NCBI GenBank assembly: GCA_902158745.1
Contig: CABGHH010000124.1
Coordinates: forward strand, 1-5,308
DNA: 5,308 nucleotides
Direction of reading: 5' to 3'
Source: Candidatus Methanolliviera sp. GoM_asphalt
GTDB lineage: Archaea; Halobacteriota; Methanoliparia; Methanoliparales; Methanoliparaceae
Below the pieces are notes generated by a model. That model saw only the letters and a program-made list of their open reading frames with translations. It made no database searches and was not told the origin of the DNA. Numbering within the stretch: the stretch's first letter is position 1; every line of letters starts with the position of its first letter. The translations under genes and the position numbers were made by a program. Positions 1 through 5,308 of the stretch are shown here, piece after piece.

Positions 1-1077
1 AGGGAAGAAGATTTTTATGATAAAAATAAAGTAAACGTTCTCTTTGGAGAAGAGGCGAAGGAGATAGATCCAAAAAGCAAAGAAGTGGTCACAGAGAAAG
101 ATAAGATACGATACGATAAACTCCTCCTATCTGTTGGTGGAGAGCCTTTTATTCCTCCGATTAAAGGTATCCAAAAGAGAGGAGTATTCACTTTTGCGGG
201 CTGGGACGATGTAAAAGCGATCGGAGATTTCTTAAGAGAGAACGATGCCAAGAGATCAGTAATCGTCGGCGGTGGGATGATAGGTATAAAATCCGCGGAT
301 GCCTTGAGAGAATGTGGGTTGAACGTAACGATCGTGGAGCTGATGGAGAGGATTCTTCCCATGGCACTCGATGATGAGGGGGGGAGGATCTGCGAAGAAC
401 ACCTTATAGAGAACGGAATAGATATCATTACAGGAGATGGCATCGAAGAGATACTTGGGGAAGACGAGGTGAGTGGAGTTAGATTAAAAAGTGGAAAGAG
501 GATAGAATGTAGAATCGTCATCGTTGCAATAGGTGTGCACCCAAATATCGAACTCGCGGAAAGTGCGGGTTTGAAGGTTGATAGAGGAATAAAAGTAGAT
601 AGGGTGATGCAGACGAGTAAGAAAGATATCTATGCGGCCGGAGATTGCGTGGAATCATACAACATCTTACTTGAGCAAGAGATGCCGATACCAATCCTCC
701 CGCTGGCATATAAGGGGGGTTTCACCGCGGGTGTGAACATGGCAGGCGGAAAAGGAAGAAGTGAATACCACGGTGGTTTTCCGATGAATTCTATACAGGC
801 GTTTGGTCTTCCATTAATATCGTTAGGAATGGTAAATCCTGATGGAGGATGTGAGGTCCTTTCCACAAGAGAGGGGAAGAATTACAAGAGATTGGTCTTG
901 AAGAACGGAAAGATATTCGGCTACCTCGCCATCGGGAATATAGATCGGGCGGGCATCGTTGCAGGGATGATGAAAGAGGGTATGAATGTGGAAAAGTTCA
1001 AAGAAGCGATAATGGAAGATGATTTTGGATTAATATATCTTCCAAAGGATATCAGGGATAATAAACTTCGGGGATGA
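1..1077 (+). CDS. NAD(P)/FAD-dependent oxidoreductase, 5' end missing
   Basis: This frame is open from the first base and ends at TGA 1075-1077, giving 358 residues. The N-terminal FAD-binding GxGxxG segment (roughly 80 residues in the family) lies left of the window. Visible in window numbering: the conserved strand before the NAD domain (LLLSVGGEP, residues 41-49); the NAD(P)-binding GGGMIG loop at 90-95 with an acidic residue ending the next strand (TIVE); the second FAD motif DIYAAGDC at 209-216; and a C-terminal dimerisation-like domain at about 240-350 ending in FGLIYLPKD. This is the pyridine nucleotide-disulfide oxidoreductase fold (NADH oxidase, rubredoxin reductase and NirB-like group). 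The usual redox cysteine region, if present, is outside the window. The GXGXG glutamate synthase gene follows after 7 nt, so I infer that it delivers electrons to glutamate synthase in the role GltD plays in bacteria. The fold is certain; the substrate is not. Confidence 0.9.
   Translation, partial: REEDFYDKNKVNVLFGEEAKEIDPKSKEVVTEKDKIRYDKLLLSVGGEPFIPPIKGIQKRGVFTFAGWDDVKAIGDFLRENDAKRSVIVGGGMIGIKSADALRECGLNVTIVELMERILPMALDDEGGRICEEHLIENGIDIITGDGIEEILGEDEVSGVRLKSGKRIECRIVIVAIGVHPNIELAESAGLKVDRGIKVDRVMQTSKKDIYAAGDCVESYNILLEQEMPIPILPLAYKGGFTAGVNMAGGKGRSEYHGGFPMNSIQAFGLPLISLGMVNPDGGCEVLSTREGKNYKRLVLKNGKIFGYLAIGNIDRAGIVAGMMKEGMNVEKFKEAIMEDDFGLIYLPKDIRDNKLRG
1070..1077 (+). promoter_or_regulatory. 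Ribosome binding site of the GXGXG gene
   Basis: The purine-rich ggggatga lies 7 nt before ATG 1085 and overlaps the end and stop codon of the upstream oxidoreductase gene. It resembles the archaeal GGTGA-type Shine-Dalgarno site, supports ATG 1085 as the start, and suggests translation of both genes from one transcript. Confidence 0.55.
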
Positions 1078-1084
1078 TTTTCAC

Positions 1085-1819
1085 ATGAAGATCGATGCGG
1101 GTGGCGTCCATTATAAGCAATTGAACGAGAAGATAAGAGAGATGGTGAAAAAAGGAGAGAAGCGGTTTGATTTAGTGAACATCAATGGCCAGCGATATAT
1201 CGGTGCAGGTCTCGTGGGAGAATTGATAATTGAGATAGAGGGAGTTCCTGGGAATGATCTGGCGTGTTTTATGGATGGTCCTGAGATCATAGTCAAAGAT
1301 AATGCTCAAGACGACGTCTGCAATACGATGAACGATGGAAAGGTGGTCATTCATGGAGACGCGGGGGACGTTCTTGGATATGGGATGAGGGGAGGAAGAT
1401 TATACGTAAAAGGAGATGTTGGTTACCGCGTCGGGATACATATAAAAGCTTATAGGGAGAAAGTTCCGACGATCGTGATAGGGGGTTGTGCGAGAGATTT
1501 CTTAGGTGAATACATGGCAGGCGGGAATATCATCGTGCTTAACATGGACAACAAAGCCGATCCTGTTGGAAACTTTGTAGGCACGGGGATGCATGGCGGA
1601 AATATCTTCGTTAGGGAGACGGTCAAAGAGTATCAGATCGGAAAGGAGGTGGGAATGGAAGAGATGAGTAAATCGGATAGGATTTTTCTCAAATCGGTTC
1701 TCGAAGATTACGGCAGATATTTCAATCCGGAGATCAACGCGAAGGAGTTATCAAAAGAGAATTACACAAAACTTTATCCTAAGACAAAGAGACCCTACGG
1801 GAATCTCTACGCATATTGA
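1085..1819 (+). CDS. Glutamate synthase domain-3 (GXGXG) protein, archaeal stand-alone form
   Basis: This 244-residue protein is homologous to the C-terminal right-handed beta-helix (GXGXG) domain of the glutamate synthase large subunit. Many archaea encode it as a separate gene, beside separate amidotransferase and FMN-domain proteins. Glycine-rich helix turns are clear at 91-110 (starting GDAGDVLGYG), 133-152 (GGCARDFLGEYMAGG) and 161-176 (VGNFVGTGMHGG). The C-terminal tail, from the aspartate-rich SDRIFLKS segment to the final PYGNLYAY, is typical of the stand-alone archaeal proteins. In full-length enzymes this domain is structural and links the amidotransferase and FMN sites; it has no catalytic residues of its own. 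ATG 1085 has a Shine-Dalgarno-like site and follows the oxidoreductase by 7 nt, implying an operon. The related subunit C of formylmethanofuran dehydrogenase shares the fold, but this tail and neighbour favour glutamate synthase. The last 13 nt overlap the convergent PhoU/TrkA-C gene. Confidence 0.88.
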   Translation: MKIDAGGVHYKQLNEKIREMVKKGEKRFDLVNINGQRYIGAGLVGELIIEIEGVPGNDLACFMDGPEIIVKDNAQDDVCNTMNDGKVVIHGDAGDVLGYGMRGGRLYVKGDVGYRVGIHIKAYREKVPTIVIGGCARDFLGEYMAGGNIIVLNMDNKADPVGNFVGTGMHGGNIFVRETVKEYQIGKEVGMEEMSKSDRIFLKSVLEDYGRYFNPEINAKELSKENYTKLYPKTKRPYGNLYAY

Positions 1820-2994
1820 TTCGAACTCATCTTTCTCAACTCCTCTTCTCCCGCTCTCGTTCCCTTCGCTATTATCGCGTCCCCTCTCATTATTTTAACG
1901 CTATCGGAGGGTCGATATATCCATCTCTCCATTCTTCTTATTGCCAGAATATCCATACCGACGTCCGTCTCCAAATTTAGCTCTCCAAGAGTTTTTCTAT
2001 CCATGTAAGAACCTTCCTCAACTACAATGGTCGTTATTATCTCTTCTGATTCTCTTACTGCCATTATAAACGCCGGATGTGTATCTATATCTCTGAATAA
2101 TACATCTGCCATCTCATACGCCGCATCTGAAATATTCTCCGATGAACGGGCAAGTTCTATCAGGCATCTTAGCCCATCATAGTCTTCTGTCTTCTTGGCT
2201 GTCTTTAAAATAAGGCGTTCCAACTCATAACACATCTTATTAATCTTGGATTCAATATCTCCTACCTCCCTCGCTATATCCTCATTATCAAAAAGTAAAG
2301 AACCGTACGCCAAACTTACTGCCAACTCAGAGAGATTCTTCATCTCCCCTATGATCTCCGCGGCATTTGCCAAATCCTCATCGACCGTTGTATCCTCTTT
2401 CTCTCGTCTCCTATATGTTACATGAGTAGAGAGCTCGTATAAAATAGGAACTCCCTCTTCTGGCCCCTCTGCTATTATCACATCGTTAGCAAGCAATCTC
2501 GTATCTTTATTCGGATCAAAGATCCAATCTCCCTCTCTTCTTATGGCGATTGCCCTCATGCCAGTTTCTGTCTCAAGTCTCAGTTCTCCAAGTGTTTTAT
2601 CAGCCAAAGATGACGTCTCCACGATGTTGGCTCTCATGACGGTCTCTTCTATCTTTAATAGGGGTTTGATCATCTCGGGAATCTTCATACCTGCCAATGT
2701 CAACTTAGAAATGTCCTCGGCGGCGTTGGATATCGCTTCAGAAGAATTTGCCACCTGTAAAATCCCGGACATCTCCTCAGCCTCATCTATTCTTCTCGCT
2801 CCCAATATCGCCGATATCCTCACATGATAAATGAAGAAATTCATCTTCTCCCCAAGATATAGAACTTCATTGGCTATATCTTCATTGTAAAAGAAGAGAG
2901 AAGAGTATGCCAGATCAATCATCAGCTCAGAAGTGTCCTTCATCTCCTTCAATAGGTCTTTGACGCTGCATGGCTCGTATTCTATCCTTTTCAT
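1807..2994 (-). CDS. Tandem PhoU/TrkA-C domain protein
   Basis: This 395-residue soluble protein has no signal peptide or membrane segment. It is two copies of one module about 200 residues apart: PhoU-like helices at about 11-100 and 208-300, and TrkA-C (RCK_C) ligand-binding domains at about 125-190 and 325-385. The copies align well: SELMIDLAYSSLFFYNEDIA matches SELAVSLAYGSLLFDNEDIA at a 200-residue offset, and KTLGELRLET matches KTLGELNLET. Each TrkA-C copy has the usual GMxxxAIRR strand, W-I position and D-x-I-I-A-x-G turn. Archaeal proteins of this architecture are known, are often near cation or magnesium transporters, and are thought to sense a small ligand and regulate transport or potassium; the exact role is unknown. 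The first methionine is probably ATG 2994 rather than TTG 2997, because GGTG at 3002-3005 sits 7 nt from the ATG. It ends at TAG 1807-1809. No transporter gene is visible nearby. Confidence 0.88.
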   Translation of the reverse strand: MKRIEYEPCSVKDLLKEMKDTSELMIDLAYSSLFFYNEDIANEVLYLGEKMNFFIYHVRISAILGARRIDEAEEMSGILQVANSSEAISNAAEDISKLTLAGMKIPEMIKPLLKIEETVMRANIVETSSLADKTLGELRLETETGMRAIAIRREGDWIFDPNKDTRLLANDVIIAEGPEEGVPILYELSTHVTYRRREKEDTTVDEDLANAAEIIGEMKNLSELAVSLAYGSLLFDNEDIAREVGDIESKINKMCYELERLILKTAKKTEDYDGLRCLIELARSSENISDAAYEMADVLFRDIDTHPAFIMAVRESEEIITTIVVEEGSYMDRKTLGELNLETDVGMDILAIRRMERWIYRPSDSVKIMRGDAIIAKGTRAGEEELRKMSSNQYA

Positions 2995-3001
2995 CAAGTT
3001 G

Positions 3002-3008
3002 CACCTTT
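3002..3008 (-). promoter_or_regulatory. Ribosome binding site of the PhoU/TrkA-C gene
   Basis: On the minus strand this reads AAAGGTG, a good archaeal Shine-Dalgarno core. It is 7 nt from ATG 2994 but only 4 nt from TTG 2997, so it decides the start in favour of the ATG. Confidence 0.65.
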
Positions 3009-3028
3009 CTATTTTGTATCTGTTTTTT

Positions 3029-3048
3029 TTATCATAAATCTATCTTTC
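3029..3048 (-). promoter_or_regulatory. Candidate archaeal TATA/BRE element for the PhoU/TrkA-C gene
   Basis: The 93-nt gap 2998-3090 separates divergent genes and is A/T-rich. On the minus strand GAAAGATAGATTTATGATA places a BRE-like purine stretch before the TATA-like TTTATGATA (3038-3030). With the usual spacing of about 25 nt, transcription would start near 3008-3012, giving a short leader that just includes the Shine-Dalgarno site. The complementary strand reads TTTATCATA at 3028-3036 and could equally serve the AbrB gene to the right, with a leader of roughly 30 nt. Assignment by eye only. Confidence 0.35.
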
Positions 3049-3090
3049 TATTCTTATCTGATCCTATTTCATCGTTTCCGAGTCATAGAC

Positions 3091-3360
3091 TTGAAAAACT
3101 TTAGCGAACGTCTAACATCACGGATCGATCTCGGGCTTGCTGGAGCAATCAAAGAAGTTAGAGGCGAGATAAGTAGTGCTGTTATTGATTTTGTCCGCGG
3201 AAACTCTTTGTTTAAGGTACGGGTGGGAAAACAGAATCGTATAACCATCCCCGATCCCGAGGCAGAGGCGATGGGAATAAAGGAGGGAGACGTGATCCAA
3301 GTAATGATAATACCGCTGAATTCTTTTTCCAGTCGAGAGGCAAAAGGGAAGGATATTTAA
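3091..3360 (+). CDS. AbrB/MazE/SpoVT-fold DNA-binding protein with N-terminal extension
   Basis: An 89-residue protein. Residues 41-76 form a classic swapped-hairpin AbrB domain: FKVRVGKQNRITIPDPEAEA followed by MGIKEGDVIQVMIIPL, with the R-I-T-I-P core and the GI-x-EGD turn. These proteins dimerise and bind DNA, as transition-state regulators or as antitoxins. Residues 1-40 are a helical, charged extension that is not part of the fold and may mediate oligomerisation. The start is uncertain. TTG 3091 is the first usable start in a frame that stays open well to the left without any ATG or GTG, and it has no clear Shine-Dalgarno site; TTG 3208 would give a bare AbrB domain of about 50 residues. 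I see no toxin gene beside it, so antitoxin is less likely than transcription regulator. A second frame begins 1 nt after its TAA. Confidence 0.78.
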   Translation: MKNFSERLTSRIDLGLAGAIKEVRGEISSAVIDFVRGNSLFKVRVGKQNRITIPDPEAEAMGIKEGDVIQVMIIPLNSFSSREAKGKDI

Positions 3361-3361
3361 A

Positions 3362-3466
3362 ATGGATATAGAGAAGTTCGTGGACGATGTTACGATCTCA
3401 ATATTACTTCCCCAAATCCTCATAAATCGTGCTGAACTGTTCCAATGCAGATTCAAGATTCTCTGA
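3362..3466 (+). pseudogene. Cut-off start of a gene downstream of the AbrB gene
   Basis: ATG 3362 follows the AbrB stop codon by a single base, the spacing expected for a co-transcribed partner. The first residues MDIEKFVDDVTISILLP look like a genuine N-terminus. From about 3404 the frame runs over the convergent 3' end of hsdM and stops at TGA 3464-3466 after 34 residues. I therefore read 3362 to about 3403 as the surviving 5' end of a native gene whose remainder was displaced or lost when the hsd locus arrived. The original product is not recognisable. It could instead be a chance frame in the short space between two convergent genes. Confidence 0.35.
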
Positions 3467-4719
3467 AACATCCCTCGCAAGCAAGTCCGGATCTGGAAGA
3501 TTCTCCGAATCTTCAAGGCTTTCATCCTTCAACCAGAATATGTCGAGGCTCACCTTATCTCTCTTCATGAGTTCGTCATAGGTGAATGCTTTGAATCTCT
3601 CGGATTCTTTCCTTTCTAAGCAGTTCTCGGGATTATAACATCTTATGAAGTCCTGAAGGTCTTCATATCGCAGAGGATTTGTTTTCAAAGTGAAGTGCTT
3701 GTTCGTTCTCAAATCGTATATCCATAATCTTTGAGTCCAGGGTTTTTCGCTCGCAGGTCTTCTATCGAAGAAGAGCACGTTTGCCTTTACATCTTGTGCG
3801 TAAAATACGCCGGTTGGCAATCTCAAAAGCGTGTGAACATCACATTCATGAAGCAGTTTTCTTCTGATAGTCTCTCCAGCACCACCCTCAAAGAGAACGT
3901 TGTCGGGCACGACGATGACGGCCTTTCCGTTTATCTTTAGAAGGGTCTTTACATGCTGAAGGAAGTTTAGCTGTTTGTTTGAAGTGGTTGCCCAGAAATC
4001 CTCTCTTTCATATACTAAAGATTCCTTGCCTGCCTTTCCTTCACCATTGGCGATTGTGATGCTGCTCTTTTTTCCAAATGGTGGATTGGTGAGCACCATA
4101 TCGAATCGGCTCCAGGATCAGAGATAAGGGAATCGCCAACCTCGATAGGGTTTTCTTCTCCACCAATGCCGTGAAGATGGAGATTCATTACGCACAGTCG
4201 AACAACTGCATCAACAATGTCCTTTCCTTTGAATGTGGAATACTTGAGGAACTTCTTCTGCTCTTTATCAAGTTGATAATTCTTTGATATGTAATCATGA
4301 GCTGCCAGAAGAAAACCACCGGTTCCGCAGGCAGGATCGCAGATCGTCGTCTCTGGCTTTGGTTTTACAACCGCTACTATAGCCCTGATAAGCGGTCTTG
4401 GAGTGAACTATTGTCCAGCACCGCTCTTTGTATCCTCTGCATTCTTCTGTAATAATTCCTCATAGATCTCTCCTTTTACATCGATATCCAGACCTACCCA
4501 GGTCTCCTGGTTGATGAGCTCAAGAAGGCTCTGCCAGTCGAGATCCTTTGGAATGTTCGAGGGTTTGTTAAATGGTGGCTTCGTCTGTTCATCTGCCATC
4601 TTTAAGAATAGGAGATAGGTCAACTGCTCTACATAGTCGCCGTAACTTACGCCATCATCTCTCAAGACATTACAATAGTTCCATGTCTTTTGTACGATCG
4701 TTGCTGGTTCGTTTGCCAT
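3404..4719 (-). pseudogene. hsdM: Type I restriction-modification DNA methyltransferase subunit, disrupted
   Basis: HsdM uses S-adenosylmethionine to methylate adenine N6 in the site chosen by HsdS, and also forms part of the restriction complex. The reading is interrupted twice: TAG 4408-4410 at codon 104, exactly where the conserved tyrosine of AGQ-Y-FTPRPLI should be, and a net loss of one base at 4109-4110. Restoring one base there gives DPGDRFDMVLTNPPFG. The repaired protein is 438 residues, with the N-terminal helical domain (SYGDYVEQLTYLLFLKMADE), SAM-binding motif I DPACGTGGF at 128-136, catalytic NPPF at 212-215, and the usual C-terminal helices (LDIFWLKDESLEDS, then ALEQFSTIYEDLGK). 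From recall of close relatives (about 480 residues) a stretch of some 40-50 residues is missing after DWQSLL (61-66). ATG 4719 directly abuts the hsdS stop codon. Either this is a decaying gene or the read contains errors; as written it cannot make an active enzyme by ordinary translation. Confidence 0.9.
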
Positions 4720-5308
4720 TTATATCAATCTCTTCTGTTCATATTCTCCTTTTGATCTTTTTCTTTTAGTATCTTTTCTTCTTCTTTTTTCTGCTTCATG
4801 TTTTGTCTTCTCTTCTTTTATTCTCTTCAAAAGAAGAGATGCAGGTTCATCCGTGGGGTCCTGCGGCACTAATTTACCTTCAAATGCCTTTTTTAGGATG
4901 GACTGGCGCAGTCTTTCGGATTGTTTTAGGCTCTGCTCTACGGTTTTTTCTGTTTCATCGACTATGGAGAGGCGGCGTTCGATCTCTTCTACGATGCGGT
5001 GTTGTTCGGGGAGAGAAGGGAAAGGGATAGAAATCTCTCGCACTTTTGATAATCGAAGCGATGGAAGTGTTGTTGCATGTGTCAAATTTTTAAAGTCAAT
5101 CGTTTTAAGCCAGTAATATAACCACTTGGTAGAAACTCCGCCTAACGGTATAGAAACTCCAATATGATTTACTACATACATATCCCTTTCCAAGATTGCT
5201 CTCTGATTTAAGAGAATAGACATTCCACTCTTTGTGAATAGAACAGAGTCCTTTGGAAATAGTTTCATTTTCTTTATAGCCTTCACATTTATGTGGTCTC
5301 TCGTGTCA
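4720..5308 (-). CDS. hsdS: Type I restriction-modification specificity subunit, C-terminal part
   Basis: The frame is open through the right edge, so only the last 195 residues are seen; full HsdS proteins have about 400-450. HsdS recognises the two halves of the target site and holds two HsdM and two HsdR subunits. Visible in window numbering: much of the second target-recognition domain (TRDHINVKAIKKM at the edge, then the FPKDSVLFTKSG strand and NQRAIL), the conserved boundary TTLPSLRLSKVREISIPFPS at 79-98, and the distal conserved helix PEQHRIVEEIERRL at 100-113. A coiled coil runs to about 142, followed by AFEGKLVPQDPTDEPASLLL, the typical family ending. The tail (161-193) is strongly Lys/Arg/Glu-rich. 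Unlike the downstream hsdM, no lesion is seen in this part. An in-frame GTG at 5284-5286 is internal, because the homology continues upstream of it. Confidence 0.9.
   Translation of the reverse strand, partial: DTRDHINVKAIKKMKLFPKDSVLFTKSGMSILLNQRAILERDMYVVNHIGVSIPLGGVSTKWLYYWLKTIDFKNLTHATTLPSLRLSKVREISIPFPSLPEQHRIVEEIERRLSIVDETEKTVEQSLKQSERLRQSILKKAFEGKLVPQDPTDEPASLLLKRIKEEKTKHEAEKRRRKDTKRKRSKGEYEQKRLI

Noticed and set aside
15..521. Long antisense frame opposite the oxidoreductase
   Set aside because: It is Ser/Pro/Ile-rich low-complexity protein with no recognisable domain, and mirrors the codon bias of a well-supported gene on the + strand.
1085..1819. Formylmethanofuran dehydrogenase subunit C
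   Set aside because: It shares the GXGXG fold, but the C-terminal tail, the length and the flavoprotein neighbour fit the stand-alone glutamate synthase domain better, and no fwd/fmd genes are present.
2543..2827. Plus-strand frame within the PhoU/TrkA-C gene
   Set aside because: It lies wholly inside a gene with clear domain repeats on the other strand, and has no ribosome binding site or known motif.
3021..3030. T-run as a transcription terminator
   Set aside because: It lies between divergent gene starts, so no transcript is expected to end there; it is better explained as part of the A/T-rich promoter region.
3118..3525. Minus-strand frame covering the AbrB gene and the end of hsdM
   Set aside because: It crosses two well-supported genes in other frames and its product shows no domain; it is a shadow frame.
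3404..4099. Separate gene starting at ATG 4099 for the C-terminal half of HsdM, with GGAG about 10 nt upstream
   Set aside because: The sequence upstream continues HsdM homology through motif I up to the missing base, so ATG 4099 is an internal methionine of the family (FDMVLTNPPF). A stand-alone half would lack the SAM-binding motif.
4100..4115. Programmed ribosomal frameshift in hsdM
   Set aside because: There is no slippery heptamer or obvious downstream structure at the site, a TAG interrupts the same gene upstream, and one added base restores the family sequence exactly. Mutation or sequence error is simpler.
4735..4840. Pyrimidine-rich stretch as a possible repeat or regulatory tract
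   Set aside because: It encodes the Lys/Arg/Glu-rich C-terminal tail of HsdS on the minus strand, which accounts for the base bias.

Overview
The window looks like archaeal chromosomal DNA, most likely a euryarchaeote of the methanogen or anaerobic methane-oxidising kind. The reasons are a stand-alone glutamate synthase GXGXG-domain protein, a PhoU/TrkA-C tandem protein, an AbrB-type regulator with an N-terminal extension, arginine coded mostly by AGA/AGG, and frequent ATA isoleucine codons. The lineage is inferred from gene content and style; there is no rRNA or other marker gene here.

Layout, left to right. (1) Positions 1-1819, + strand: the 3' part of a FAD/NAD(P)-dependent oxidoreductase, followed 7 nt later by a glutamate synthase domain-3 (GXGXG) protein. 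This is probably the end of a split archaeal glutamate synthase operon whose amidotransferase and FMN-domain genes lie outside the window or elsewhere. (2) Positions 1807-2994, - strand: a cytoplasmic protein made of two PhoU + TrkA-C modules. It is convergent with the GXGXG gene and overlaps its end by 13 nt. (3) Positions 2998-3090: a divergent intergenic region with TATA-like sequence. (4) Positions 3091-3360, + strand: a small AbrB/SpoVT-fold regulator, followed 1 nt later by the start of another reading frame that appears cut off. (5) Positions 3404-5308, - strand: part of a type I restriction-modification locus, hsdS (open at the right edge) directly followed by hsdM. hsdM is broken by an in-frame TAG and by a one-base deletion, and its N-terminal region also looks shortened. 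No hsdR is present in the window.

The oxidoreductase and GXGXG protein plausibly act together in glutamate synthesis. The PhoU/TrkA-C protein and the AbrB protein are separate, probably regulatory, genes. The hsd genes look like an accessory insertion placed just downstream of the AbrB gene, now decaying as read. I did not find a convincing undescribed system. The points most worth checking are the hsdM lesions (decay, sequence error, or for the TAG possibly pyrrolysine) and the truncated frame at the edge of the hsd locus.
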